Positions 16,141 through 24,933 of a stretch of 64,000 nt of DNA are shown piece after piece. Made by a program: the position numbers and the translations under genes. Under the pieces are notes generated by a model, which was not told the DNA's origin, did not search any database, and saw only the letters and a program-made list of their open reading frames with translations. The DNA comes from Holtiella tumoricola (lineage in GTDB: Bacteria; Bacillota; Clostridia; Lachnospirales; Cellulosilyticaceae). The stretch spans positions 62,001 to 126,000 of the forward strand of contig NZ_JAQIFT010000040.1 of the NCBI RefSeq assembly GCF_027857615.1, in the 5' to 3' direction. How positions within the stretch are numbered: position 1 is the first letter of the stretch; each line of letters starts with the position of its first letter.

Positions 16141-18222
16141 GTGGCAAGGAATAGGCAATATCAAATAGCATTTGCTTTAAATAGTAAGTTAGCTTCTGGA
16201 TTTAATAAGAGCTTTAATAGTGCAACGAGAAGTATACAAAGTTTAGCTAAAACAGCTAAAGCAGCTATGGCAACAACCATAGGAGCTATAGGGGCTAAAA
16301 ATACTGTTGGGATGGCTCTTACAGAAGCTATGAATCTAGAAGGGTTTAAGATGCAACTTGAAACAGCAACTAAGTCAGCTGAAAAAGCTGGAGAGATTAT
16401 GAAGTGGTCTGTTGACTTAGCAAATCGTACACCTTTTGAAACAGGTTCGGTAGTAGAAGCAAGTGCAAGACTTGAAGCAATGGGTCTATCAGCTCAAAAA
16501 TATTTACCTATGATTGGTGATATGGCTGGTGCAACAAATAAAGACCTTATACAGGCTACAGAAGCTATTATTGATGCCCAAACAGGAGAATTAGAAAGAC
16601 TTAAAGAGTTTGGGATTAAAAAGGATGACATTGTAGCCTATGCATATGACAAGATGAACAAGACTCAAGTAGTTAACAATAAAGGACAGATTACCAATCA
16701 AGAGAAGTTTAATGAAGCGATGCTTGCTCTTATGAATGATAAGTTTAAAGGTGGTATGGAAAAGCAAGCAAGTACGATGAAAGGAATCATGTCTACCATA
16801 TCAGGGGTTATGAAATCTGGCATGGCTACAATAGTAGGCATAACATCAGATGGTACAATTAAACAAGGAAGTTTGATGGATACACTTAAGGGAAAAGCTA
16901 AAACCCTAGCAGATACCTTTGTTAAATGGCAACAAGATGGAACATTTGAAAAGATAGGTAATCAGATTAATAATGGGATTTCAAAAGCTTTAGTAAGTAC
17001 TAAGCAATTAAAAACTTGGGTTACAGATACCTATAATACAATTAAGGCAAAAGTTCTAGAAAACAAACCATTACTAGATAAGATTGCACAAGTTGTTGAA
17101 GATATTAAAATAAAATTTAGTAATCTAAAAGGTGGGGCATCTACTTTAGACTGGTTAAAAGATACTGCCTTACCAAAAGTAGCAGATGCTGTTATGTGGG
17201 TACTTGAAAAAGCTATAGATTTATATAATTTTATTAGCACTAATTGGAGTACTTTAAAACCAATTATTGTAGGTATTGGTGTTGCTTTTACGAGTTGGAA
17301 AATAGGATCTCTTATTGTTGAGTTTTATAAGATGGCTAAAGCAATGACTATAGCTACAATTGCACAAGGTAAGTTAACATTGGCCAAAGTTGCTGATAAG
17401 GCAGAAACACTTTATCTCAAGGCTTTATATGCTGGAGATTTCTTGTGTTCGTTACTTATGCAAGGGAAAGCAATAGCGGCAAATACACTGTCGTGGGCGG
17501 TTAATACAGCACAGATGGCAGCTCAAAAAGTGGGACTTATTGCATTAAAAGGTGTTCAACTAGCATCCCAAGGTGTAACAGTAGCTTTAACAGCAGCACA
17601 ATGGGCATTAAATGCAGCATTTATTGCATCCCCTATTGGATGGGTAGTGTTAGGAATAGGTGCTCTGATTGCAGTAGGTGTCTTACTATGGAAAAACTGG
17701 GATACGATTAAGGCTAAAGCTTTTGAGCTTTGGGAAGGCATAAAATCAGCATTTGGTGGTGTAGGAACATGGTTCAGTGGTTTGTGGGAAGGTGTTAAAT
17801 CTACTTTTAAGGGTTTTGTTAACTTTATTATTGGTGGATTAAATAAGATACCAGAAGGACTTAATAAGTTAATAGGTATTGGGCAAAGTGTAGGTATTAA
17901 TATACCTACTATTCCAACAATTCCTATGTTTGCTAAAGGAACTATGAGTACACCTAAAGGAGCCTTTATAGCAGGCGAAAATGGACCTGAACTTATCTCG
18001 GGGGCACCTGGAAGAAGAGTCTTTACTAATGCACAAACTAAAGGGATTTTTTCAAATAGTAACAAAGACAATTATCAACTTGTTTATAACCCTCAAATTA
18101 CAGTTAAAGGTGGAGATGTATCCGAATCCAAATTAGCACAAATTCTTGAAGCAGAGCGAAGAAAATGGATGGCGGAAGTAAAAGCAATGTTTAAAGGAAA
18201 GGATAGATTAGCTTATGGATAA
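16141..18222 (+). CDS. Tail tape measure protein
   Basis: This 693-residue protein sets tail length. The GTG start at 16141 follows GAAGAGGTGAAAAT. The first 350 residues are helical and rich in Ala/Lys, including the tape-measure pattern ANRTPFETGSVVEASARLEAMG. A hydrophobic stretch near residues 495-520 (SPIGWVVLGIGALIAVGVLLW) is the typical membrane-spanning segment. The region IPTIPTIPMFAKGTMSTPKG and a C-terminal charged helix follow. Position after E/E' and before gpX is standard for P2-like tails. Confidence 0.92.
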   Translation: MARNRQYQIAFALNSKLASGFNKSFNSATRSIQSLAKTAKAAMATTIGAIGAKNTVGMALTEAMNLEGFKMQLETATKSAEKAGEIMKWSVDLANRTPFETGSVVEASARLEAMGLSAQKYLPMIGDMAGATNKDLIQATEAIIDAQTGELERLKEFGIKKDDIVAYAYDKMNKTQVVNNKGQITNQEKFNEAMLALMNDKFKGGMEKQASTMKGIMSTISGVMKSGMATIVGITSDGTIKQGSLMDTLKGKAKTLADTFVKWQQDGTFEKIGNQINNGISKALVSTKQLKTWVTDTYNTIKAKVLENKPLLDKIAQVVEDIKIKFSNLKGGASTLDWLKDTALPKVADAVMWVLEKAIDLYNFISTNWSTLKPIIVGIGVAFTSWKIGSLIVEFYKMAKAMTIATIAQGKLTLAKVADKAETLYLKALYAGDFLCSLLMQGKAIAANTLSWAVNTAQMAAQKVGLIALKGVQLASQGVTVALTAAQWALNAAFIASPIGWVVLGIGALIAVGVLLWKNWDTIKAKAFELWEGIKSAFGGVGTWFSGLWEGVKSTFKGFVNFIIGGLNKIPEGLNKLIGIGQSVGINIPTIPTIPMFAKGTMSTPKGAFIAGENGPELISGAPGRRVFTNAQTKGIFSNSNKDNYQLVYNPQITVKGGDVSESKLAQILEAERRKWMAEVKAMFKGKDRLAYG

Positions 18223-18427
18223 TACATATATAACTTCACAAGGTGATACATGGGATATGATAAGTTACAAAGTCTATGGAAATGAAAAGTATGTAGATAA
18301 GCTTATTCAATCTAATTTACTATATAAAGAAACTATTATTTTTAAAGCTAATGTTGAACTTAGTATTCCAGAAGTCCAAATTATACAACAAAGTAGTTTG
18401 CCACCTTGGAAAAGAGGTATAGTATGA
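18215..18427 (+). CDS. Tail protein X (LysM-like, P2 gpX)
   Basis: This 70-residue protein begins YITSQGDTWDMISYKVYGNEKY and continues DKLIQSNLLYKETIIFKANVELSIP, a single LysM-like fold as in gpX. It overlaps the tape measure by 8 bases and gpD by 4. gpX proteins bind the tail spike-hub region. The final residues LPPWKRG are common in this family. Confidence 0.85.
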   Translation: MDNTYITSQGDTWDMISYKVYGNEKYVDKLIQSNLLYKETIIFKANVELSIPEVQIIQQSSLPPWKRGIV

Positions 18428-19428
18428 GTAGAAGGGTAAAACTGTCTGTCAAGTATCAAGGAGTAGACATTAGTTTAGATATAAGTAAGTATTTGATAGG
18501 ATTTACCTATACAGATAATGCAAGTAATGAGGCAGATAGCCTTGAAATTACATTAGAAGATAAAGATGGATTATGGCATGGAGAATGGTTACCTGAAAAG
18601 GGTGATCTTATCTATGCCTCTTTTAGTGTAGAGAATTGGACTAAGGATAATAGTGTTCAAGTACTACCATGTGGGGCATTCACATTAGATGAAATCAGTT
18701 TAAGTGGCCCTCCTGATACAGTTGCATTAAAAGGACAATCTGTACCAGTTAATTCTTCAATTAAACATACAAAGCAAACAAAATCTTGGAAGCAAGTTAA
18801 CCTTTCAAAAATAGCGGGAGATATTGCTAGTGCTTCAGGACTTAGTATGATGTTTGAATGTAGTGAAGATCCATTTTATGAAAGTATAGATCAAGTCAAA
18901 GAAGGCAACATAGCTTTTTTACAAAAGCTATGTACAAGGGAAGGAATTTCTTTAAAAGTTACAAATAGTACCATTGTTTTATTTGAACAGAAACTGTATG
19001 AAGCTAAAGAGGCTCTTATAACCTTAGAAAAAGGCAAATCCAATATACTTTCATATAGTTTTAATTCATCAACTAATGACACAGCTTATGGCAGTTGTCG
19101 TGTACGCTATACAGACCCAGTAACAAGTGAAACAATAGAATATACAACAACAGTAGGTGAAGGTCAGCAGTTAGAGGTTAATGAACAGGTAAAATCTGTT
19201 GAAGAAGCCAAAAGATTATCAGAGCAGCGACTACGTGAGAAAAATTCAAACGAATATACAGCACAGTTTAGTTTGATGGGAGACACAAGACTTGTTTCAG
19301 GTGTAACCATTGAATTAAAAGGATGGAAAAAGTTTGATGGTAAATACATCATACAAAAAGCCAATCATGTAGTGATTGGTGGTTATAAGACTGATATTGA
19401 GTTAACCAAATGCTTGGAGGGATATTGA
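18424..19428 (+). CDS. Tail hub protein D (P2 gpD / late control D type)
   Basis: This 334-residue protein is homologous to the gp27-like hub. It opens RRVKLSVKYQGVDISLDISKYL and contains FTYTDNASNEADSLEITLEDKDG, typical of gpD. Later parts show LSKIAGDIASASGLSMMFE and FLQKLCTREGISLKVTNSTIV. ATG 18424 is used because AAGAGG lies upstream and overlaps gpX by ATGA. It would connect the tube end to the spike encoded by the next gene. Confidence 0.88.
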   Translation: MSRRVKLSVKYQGVDISLDISKYLIGFTYTDNASNEADSLEITLEDKDGLWHGEWLPEKGDLIYASFSVENWTKDNSVQVLPCGAFTLDEISLSGPPDTVALKGQSVPVNSSIKHTKQTKSWKQVNLSKIAGDIASASGLSMMFECSEDPFYESIDQVKEGNIAFLQKLCTREGISLKVTNSTIVLFEQKLYEAKEALITLEKGKSNILSYSFNSSTNDTAYGSCRVRYTDPVTSETIEYTTTVGEGQQLEVNEQVKSVEEAKRLSEQRLREKNSNEYTAQFSLMGDTRLVSGVTIELKGWKKFDGKYIIQKANHVVIGGYKTDIELTKCLEGY

Positions 19429-19661
19429 TGAATGTAAGAATCGGTAAAGTCTCTAGTATAAATAAAGAAAAATCTACAGCACAAGTAGTCTTTAAAGAAT
19501 TAGATAATATGGTTTCAAAGGATTTAATTATTCTAATCCCAATCGGTAATACATTAACTTCAGAAGACTTACCTAAAATTAATCAACCTGTACTTTGCTT
19601 ATTCTTAGATAACTCTTCAGATGGGTTTATATTGGGCAGTTGGAAGGTGGACAAGATATGA
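19428..19661 (+). CDS. Baseplate spike-region protein, gpV-like OB fold
   Basis: This 77-residue protein reads RIGKVSSINKEKSTAQVVFKE, then SKDLIILIPIGN and QPVLCLFLDNSSDGFILGSW. This is the OB-fold N-terminal half of gpV-type baseplate proteins. The long C-terminal beta-helix spike of P2 gpV is missing, so either the spike tip is a separate protein or this is a short variant. It overlaps neighbours by 1 and 4 bases. Confidence 0.7.
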   Translation: MNVRIGKVSSINKEKSTAQVVFKELDNMVSKDLIILIPIGNTLTSEDLPKINQPVLCLFLDNSSDGFILGSWKVDKI

Positions 19662-20050
19662 TTGGTGCATTAGGAGACATTATATTTAAGGTATCTATAA
19701 ATGATGTAAGTACTTTTCAAGATTTTACACGTAGCAGTTCAGGAAGATGGGCCACTCATGAAGTTCATATGCAAAAGCCAAAAGGCGAGTTTTTGGGACC
19801 TGATTTAGACTCTATTTCTTTTAAGATGCAACTTGAAGCAACCCTTGGGAGAAATCCACGATATGATATGGAGAAAATTATGGAGTATTCAAGAACAGGT
19901 AAACCTTTATTGCTTGTTATTGGTGGCGACGCATTAGGTTATTATAGATGGGTTGTCGAAAGTTTAGAACAGGGCTATAAAAATATAGACAATAAAGGGA
20001 ATGTATTATCAGCAGAGCTTACAGTAACGCTTAAAGAGTATGTAAAATAG
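19658..20050 (+). CDS. Tail protein U (P2 gpU type)
   Basis: This 130-residue protein matches the gpU layout: FKVSINDVSTFQDFTRSSSGRWATHE, then the family mark EFLGPDLDSISFKMQLEAT, a helix (DMEKIMEYSRTGKPLLLVIGG) and the final YYRWVVESLEQGYKNIDNKG with LTVTLKEY. ATG 19658 overlaps the gpV-like stop. In P2, U lies between T and X; here it has moved to after D and V, a rearrangement common in Gram-positive P2-like tails. Confidence 0.85.
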   Translation: MIGALGDIIFKVSINDVSTFQDFTRSSSGRWATHEVHMQKPKGEFLGPDLDSISFKMQLEATLGRNPRYDMEKIMEYSRTGKPLLLVIGGDALGYYRWVVESLEQGYKNIDNKGNVLSAELTVTLKEYVK

Positions 20051-20060
20051 GAGGTGTAGT

Positions 20061-20369
20061 ATGTATGAGATAACAACAGATCATAAACCACTTAACATGT
20101 TGGCAAGAGGGGTAGAAGAGATTCTACAAAATATAGCTATTATCTTAACCACACCAAAAGGGAGTGTTACACTTGATAGAGATTTTGGCATTGATATGAG
20201 TGCATTAGACTTACCTTTAGAAATGGCTGAAAATATATGTACAGCTCAAATTATAGAAGCTATACAAGACTATGAGCCTAGAGTAAAGGTAGCAAAAGTT
20301 ACTTATGAAAAAGAACATTTAACAGGAGTATTAAAACCAAAAGTGCAGGTGGTAATTAATGAGTATTAA
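20061..20369 (+). CDS. Baseplate wedge protein W (gp25-like)
   Basis: This 102-residue protein contains LARGVEEILQNIAIILTTPKGSV and LDRDFGID, then helices and QVVINEY. It is the gp25-like fold shared by T4 gp25, P2 gpW and type VI secretion TssE. It forms part of the baseplate wedge with J and I. AGGAGG precedes it, and it overlaps J by 11 bases. Confidence 0.9.
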   Translation: MYEITTDHKPLNMLARGVEEILQNIAIILTTPKGSVTLDRDFGIDMSALDLPLEMAENICTAQIIEAIQDYEPRVKVAKVTYEKEHLTGVLKPKVQVVINEY

Positions 20370-21474
20370 AGATTTAAAACATATTAATTTTTGTAGTACA
20401 AATACATCAATTGTAGAAAGTGATATTATTAATGCTTATGAGGCAATAGCAAATAAAAAACTTTATCCAGGAGATCCTGTGAGATTGTTTTTAGAGGCTA
20501 TTGCCTTAATTATTACTCAACAAAGAGTACTTATTGACTTTGGGGCTAAACAAAATTTGCTTGCTTACGCACAAGGAGATTATTTAGATCATGTGGTTGC
20601 ATTAGTAGGTGTTGAGAGATTAGAAGCTTCACCATCCAGATGTACGGTGAAATTTACTTTATCTAATGCACAAGTAAGTAATATTGTTATTCCAAAGGGA
20701 ACAAGGGTAAAAGCAGGAGAACTATACTTTGCTACTAGTCAGGAAGGTATTATTAGTCCTGGTCAATTAACTATAGAAGTAGTTATTGAGTGTATGACAA
20801 AAGGTCAAATAGGAAACGGTTTAGTCCCTGGACAAATTAATCAATTAGTAGATGTGTTCCCTTACTTTTCAAGTGTTACTAATATAAATACTACTACAGG
20901 TGGAACGGATAGGGAGACAGATGATGCCTTAAGACAAAGAGCATTTGAAGCTCCTAACTCTTACTCATGTGCTGGGAGTGATGGAGCTTATGCTTTTTGG
21001 GCTAAAACAGTTTCACCAGAAATAGGGGATGTAGCAGTTATAACACCAACACCAGGAGAGATAAATATTATTCCAATAGGTGCAAATGGAGAGTTATTAT
21101 CAGAAGAACTTAGAAATAAGATACTTGAACGATGTAGTGAAAAGAATGTTAAGCCACTTACTGATAAAGTAGTAGTTGTAGAGCCAACTAAACAAAATTA
21201 CACTCTAGAAATGACTTATTGGATAGATAGAAAAGATATAGCTCTATCTACAGTTATTCAAAATCAAGTTGATCAAGCAGTAGCAGAATATAAAATATGG
21301 CAACAAAGTAAGTTAGGAAGAGACATTAATCCATCAGAGCTTATTTATCGTGTGATGCAAGCAGGGGCAAAGAGAGTCAATGTAATAAGCCCTAGTTTTA
21401 CATCTTTAGAGAGTACAAGTATAGCGTATTTAACAAGTAAATCGGTTGTTTTTGGAGGGGTAGAAGATGCATAG
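20359..21474 (+). CDS. Baseplate protein J
   Basis: This 371-residue protein has the gpJ layout: an N-terminal helix bundle (LYPGDPVRLFLEAIALIITQQR, LLAYAQGDYLDHV), a beta domain with SRCTVKFTLSNAQVSNIVIPKG and TGGTDRETDDALRQRAFEAPNSYSCAGSDGAYAFW, the most conserved part, and EVAVITPTPG-like strands with NIIPIGANGE. It builds the baseplate wedge with W and I. Confidence 0.92.
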   Translation: MSIKDLKHINFCSTNTSIVESDIINAYEAIANKKLYPGDPVRLFLEAIALIITQQRVLIDFGAKQNLLAYAQGDYLDHVVALVGVERLEASPSRCTVKFTLSNAQVSNIVIPKGTRVKAGELYFATSQEGIISPGQLTIEVVIECMTKGQIGNGLVPGQINQLVDVFPYFSSVTNINTTTGGTDRETDDALRQRAFEAPNSYSCAGSDGAYAFWAKTVSPEIGDVAVITPTPGEINIIPIGANGELLSEELRNKILERCSEKNVKPLTDKVVVVEPTKQNYTLEMTYWIDRKDIALSTVIQNQVDQAVAEYKIWQQSKLGRDINPSELIYRVMQAGAKRVNVISPSFTSLESTSIAYLTSKSVVFGGVEDA

Positions 21475-22030
21475 TATAAAAAACCTATCTATTAAAGAGT
21501 TACTTCCTTCAAGTATTTCATATGATAAGCAAATATTGGCATCATGTGAAGCAATTGATTTAGAAATAAGGAAATTACAAAGTACTATTCAAAAACTTTA
21601 TATTTTACCAAGCATTGATACTTTAGAGGATGATAGGGTGGATTTAATGGCACAACAATTTGATGCTCCTTACTATGATCCTACATTACCATTAGGTACG
21701 AAAAGACAATTAGTTAAAAATGCAATTAATTGGCATAAGAAAAAGGGAACGGTTGCAGCTGTTGAAGAAGTGGTAAGTACAATCTTTGGTGAAAGTACCG
21801 TAGAAGAGTGGTATGAGTATGGTGGTGAGCCACATCATTTTAGAATAACAACCACCAATATAAGTACAGATGAAACTTTTATTAATAAATTTAAAGAGGC
21901 AGCAGAACACATCAAAAGAAAAAGTAGCTGGCTTGATGAAGTTATTGTATTACTTGCAAGTGAATTAGGTATTTATATAGGATTTGCATTACATACTGGA
22001 GATAGAATCACAATAAGACAGGAGGGATAA
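21467..22030 (+). CDS. Baseplate/tail protein I
   Basis: This 187-residue protein has the gpI pattern: IKNLSIKELLPSSISYD, ILPSIDTLEDDRVDLMAQQFDAPYYD, then KRQLVKNAINWHKKKGTVAAVEEVV and FGESTVEEWYEYGGEPHHFRI. It completes the J-I wedge pair and links to the fibre. It overlaps J by 8 bases and is followed by the fibre gene after one base. Confidence 0.9.
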   Translation: MHSIKNLSIKELLPSSISYDKQILASCEAIDLEIRKLQSTIQKLYILPSIDTLEDDRVDLMAQQFDAPYYDPTLPLGTKRQLVKNAINWHKKKGTVAAVEEVVSTIFGESTVEEWYEYGGEPHHFRITTTNISTDETFINKFKEAAEHIKRKSSWLDEVIVLLASELGIYIGFALHTGDRITIRQEG

Positions 22031-22031
22031 G

Positions 22032-22769
22032 ATGAGTATTTCAAACGTATTTTTTACTAATAAAGGAAAAATACTTCAAGCCAAAGCACAAACTGGAACA
22101 CCTCTACATTTTACACGTATAGCATTGGGGGATGGTGAACTCCAAGGACAAGCACCTCAAGCATTTAATACACTTGTAAATGAGAAGTTATCCGTTGATA
22201 TTACGAAGCTTTTAGTTAGTGAAGATGGAACTGCTAAGATAGGTGGAGGTTTTAATAATAGTAGCTTAGCAATAGGGGTTTATTATAGAGAGCTAGGCCT
22301 GTTTGCAAAAAATCCTGATAATGAAGGAGAAGAAATTCTTTATTGTTATGGTAATGCAGGGGCATTAGCAGAGTATATACCAGCAAAAGGTAGTGAACTG
22401 ATAGAGAAGAAAATAGACATTATAGCTATTATAGGAAATGCAACAAATGTATCAGCAACTATTAATAGCAGTCTGGTAGGTCTAGGGCCAGAAGATTTAG
22501 AACTACACGATAAAGATCCAGAAGCACATCAAGCAATACGTCAACTAATACAAGCAGAAGAAGATGCTCGTATACTAGGAGACTCACAATTAGATGCTAA
22601 AATCAAGAATTTATCTAGTCCATATGTTATACCAGAAGGCTCGGATATTCCTGTTCAGGATAGAGTAAAGGGGAAGATGTATTTTAAAGTTACAAGTAGG
22701 CAGAGTGGTGGAAGTAGTAATGGCATTATAAAAGTAAGCCCTAATATGGGGATTGAAATAAAAGAATAA
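22032..22769 (+). CDS. Tail fibre protein, gpH-type N-terminal domain
   Basis: This 245-residue protein starts ISNVFFTNKGKILQAKAQTG and contains FTRIALGDGELQGQAPQAFN and YYRELGLFAKNPDNEGEEILYCYGNAG, the conserved baseplate-attachment domain of P2-type tail fibres. The C-terminal third (DLELHDKDPEAHQAIRQLIQ) is a helical linker. A typical H fibre is much longer; here receptor-binding parts seem to be split into the separate proteins that follow. Confidence 0.85.
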   Translation: MSISNVFFTNKGKILQAKAQTGTPLHFTRIALGDGELQGQAPQAFNTLVNEKLSVDITKLLVSEDGTAKIGGGFNNSSLAIGVYYRELGLFAKNPDNEGEEILYCYGNAGALAEYIPAKGSELIEKKIDIIAIIGNATNVSATINSSLVGLGPEDLELHDKDPEAHQAIRQLIQAEEDARILGDSQLDAKIKNLSSPYVIPEGSDIPVQDRVKGKMYFKVTSRQSGGSSNGIIKVSPNMGIEIKE

Positions 22770-22781
22770 GGAGTGAACAAG

Positions 22782-23360
22782 ATGTCAGCATTAAAGAAGG
22801 TAAGAGTACAGTTATTAAATGAAGAAACTGGTGAGGTTATTGAAGGCGTTGATGTAATAACATCAGCAGATTGTGTAACTTTTGAAGATGGAGAGACCTT
22901 TCAACAAAAGCTAGATAGGGGGAAATTAACAGGACCCAAAGGTGCAACGGGAGCAGTTGGTCCACAAGGCCCTGTAGGTGCAACAGGCCCACAAGGTCCA
23001 GCTGGAGTTGCAGGATCTAAAATGCATAATGTTACTGGGACACCAGCTACATCATTAGGTGTAGTAGGTGATTGGGCACTGAATACATCTAATGGAGATG
23101 TATTTGAAAAAACAGCATCTACAACTTGGACTAAAAGAGGAAACTTTAGGGGAACAACTGGAGCACAGGGACCAGTAGGAGCGACAGGTGCCACAGGGCC
23201 ACAAGGTCCAAGGGGAGAAACAGGACCGCAAGGGCCAGCAGGTGCAAAGGGGGCAACAGGGCCACAGGGGCCTAAAGGTGATCCAGGTGATGGCATTAAA
23301 GTTGGGACAACTACATCCAATGCAGTACCAAGAAAACTATTTTTTAAAGTAATAGAATAG
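22782..23360 (+). CDS. Collagen-like tail fibre protein
   Basis: This protein of about 192 residues has two Gly-X-Y collagen blocks (GPKGATGAVGPQGPVGATG onward, and GTTGAQGPVGATGATGPQGP onward) separated by about 43 residues of a non-collagen insert (SKMHNVTGTPATSLGVVGDW). The insert resembles small beta modules found between collagen segments of phage fibres. The N-terminus looks like a coiled attachment piece. ATG 22782 fits the AAGGAGTG site. Collagen repeats would give a trimeric, flexible fibre shaft. Confidence 0.85.
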   Translation: MSALKKVRVQLLNEETGEVIEGVDVITSADCVTFEDGETFQQKLDRGKLTGPKGATGAVGPQGPVGATGPQGPAGVAGSKMHNVTGTPATSLGVVGDWALNTSNGDVFEKTASTTWTKRGNFRGTTGAQGPVGATGATGPQGPRGETGPQGPAGAKGATGPQGPKGDPGDGIKVGTTTSNAVPRKLFFKVIE

Positions 23361-23370
23361 GAGGCATGAC

Positions 23371-24204
23371 ATGGCTAAATTAAAAGGAGAACTTCAGGCT
23401 GATAATGGAGATGTGCTGCATCCTCATACATCTGCAGACGTTGTATTTATGGAGGATGGAACGAGTGCAGAAGAAAAAATTAAAAGTATAGATCAGAAAA
23501 TAACGAGTATAGATGTTTCGGGTGATGTTAGACGGGTTGTCAACGAAAGAGTTAATGCAGATACTTCTAAACCACTTAGTACTCTGATTAATGAATGGAT
23601 TACTTCAGCTAAAACTGCTATTTTAAATGCAATAAGTACTTTGACAACACATGTTACTAATCAGCATACAGCTACTAAGAATCATGTAACTTCTAAAGTA
23701 GATGCAGCTAGAGATAATATTAAGAGTCATATTACAACAGCTACAAGTGGACTGAAAGTATATCAACCACATTCAAGCAATGTATTAGCCACCTTATGTA
23801 CAGCTTATGCTTTTAGTAATGGTGCTCAGAGCTACATGGGAAGATTTATTGCTAAAAGGTCAGGTGTAATTAGAGTTTGTTTCTTAACTACAAATGGTAC
23901 AGATAATTCAAGAATTACTGTTTACACAAATCCAGATGTACAGGCTACACTATCATCTAGTCATGGAATAAATAGCTCTTATACAAGTTGGGAAGGACTT
24001 CCTTTAAATACTAATATACATAACGTAGGCTCACCAACGTATATGACTATGAAAACCGTTATGGAGATTTATCACAAAGCAGTGAATAATAATAAAAACT
24101 GTATATTTGATATGTATGTACATGAGGGACAATGTTTATATTTCTCAGGATGGTATGTAGGAACAGCTACACTTAAAATTTTAGGAACGGAGGTTGTACT
24201 ATGA
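23371..24204 (+). CDS. Tail fibre or receptor-binding protein
   Basis: This is a 277-residue protein. The N-terminus (AKLKGELQADNGDVLHPHTSADVVFMEDGTSAEEKI) is an anchor seen in fibre proteins, followed by a long helix rich in Thr/His/Asn (TAILNAISTLTTHVTNQHTA) that probably forms a trimeric coiled coil. Residues about 130-277 are beta-rich with many aromatic residues and no recognised fold; this is the likely host-binding tip. The call is from layout and position. Confidence 0.65.
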   Translation: MAKLKGELQADNGDVLHPHTSADVVFMEDGTSAEEKIKSIDQKITSIDVSGDVRRVVNERVNADTSKPLSTLINEWITSAKTAILNAISTLTTHVTNQHTATKNHVTSKVDAARDNIKSHITTATSGLKVYQPHSSNVLATLCTAYAFSNGAQSYMGRFIAKRSGVIRVCFLTTNGTDNSRITVYTNPDVQATLSSSHGINSSYTSWEGLPLNTNIHNVGSPTYMTMKTVMEIYHKAVNNNKNCIFDMYVHEGQCLYFSGWYVGTATLKILGTEVVL

Positions 24205-24608
24205 TTCTTTATATAAGTGATGATAATGAGGTGCTATGGTCACATAGTGATAATTCAGTAAAAGAACTTGCATATTACATTGATGATCCAAAATGTATTA
24301 GAGTTCCTGATGATATAGTTATTCCTATAGTGCCACAAGATGACTTTATGTATAAGTGGGTCTACCACGAAGAATTGCAGAGTGTGACTTTAGAAAGACT
24401 TGGTAAGAAACCATTAACAGAGAAAGCGCTCATTGAAAGAACTTATGGATTATGCCTACAAAGTGGAGAAGATAGTCTAATGAGCATGGAATTGAGTTTA
24501 GATACAAATGGGAAGGTAACAACTGCAGGTGGCGATTCATTACTGCTCATGGAGTTATTAACAGCTATAGATGAAAAACTTAATCAGTTATTAGGCCAAA
24601 AGGTTTAA
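24201..24608 (+). CDS. Fibre-associated protein, function unknown
   Basis: This 135-residue protein overlaps the fibre gene by ATGA. The first half is beta-like (ILYISDDNEVLWSHSDN, FMYKWVYHEELQSVTLERLG); the second half has two short similar stretches, EDSLMSMELSLDTNGKV and GDSLLLMELLTAIDEKL, then a coil. Such proteins at the end of fibre operons may be fibre chaperones. No family is recognised, and the function is unknown. Confidence 0.6.
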   Translation: MILYISDDNEVLWSHSDNSVKELAYYIDDPKCIRVPDDIVIPIVPQDDFMYKWVYHEELQSVTLERLGKKPLTEKALIERTYGLCLQSGEDSLMSMELSLDTNGKVTTAGGDSLLLMELLTAIDEKLNQLLGQKV

Positions 24609-24640
24609 GATAAATAAAATAATTTAAAGGAGGTATCACA

Positions 24641-24859
24641 ATGATTGATACAGCACAATATCCAGTACAAGTAAGAGCAAATGCAAGATTAGTAGATGCA
24701 GGAAGAAAGAAAGTAGAAAAGTGTCCAGCTGCACAACAAACAGAGATTTGTGTAGTACTAATTGCTGATTATGAATGGCAGTTAGAAGGAATAGGGGAAA
24801 AAGTTATTCCTGAGAAGTACCAAGAAGAAGTTAAAAAGGAACTTGGATTAACAGAATAA
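24641..24859 (+). CDS. Small prophage protein at the end of the tail operon
   Basis: This 72-residue protein follows a consensus AAAGGAGG. It reads QYPVQVRANARLVDAGRKKV and EICVVLIADYEWQLEGIG, with a charged end. No family is recognised. A terminator follows 15 bases after the stop, so it is the last gene of the structural operon. Confidence 0.6.
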   Translation: MIDTAQYPVQVRANARLVDAGRKKVEKCPAAQQTEICVVLIADYEWQLEGIGEKVIPEKYQEEVKKELGLTE

Positions 24860-24874
24860 AAGAATGATTTGAGA

Positions 24875-24897
24875 GCACCAGAGATGGTGTATTTTTT
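24875..24897 (+). terminator. Terminator of the late structural operon
   Basis: GCACCA at 24875-24880 pairs with TGGTGT at 24885-24890 around GAGA, followed by ATTTTTT. It separates the tail genes from the small toxin-like unit. Confidence 0.8.
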
Positions 24898-24918
24898 ATA
24901 TTCAAAAATAAAGATATG

Positions 24919-24927
24919 TGCTATAAT
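24919..24927 (+). promoter_or_regulatory. Extended -10 promoter of the toxin-like mRNA
   Basis: TGCTATAAT at 24919-24927 is a perfect TGnTATAAT extended -10 element; no clear -35 is present. The start of transcription would be near 24934. Confidence 0.75.
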
Positions 24928-24933
24928 AGGCAA

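Noticed and set aside
17556..18071. A minus-strand 171-codon frame inside the tape measure gene
   Set aside because: Shadow of an Ala/Lys-rich protein, no start signal.
22901..23320. A minus-strand 139-codon open frame rich in Gly and Pro
   Set aside because: It is the antisense of the collagen repeats, whose codons give Pro/Gly in both directions.
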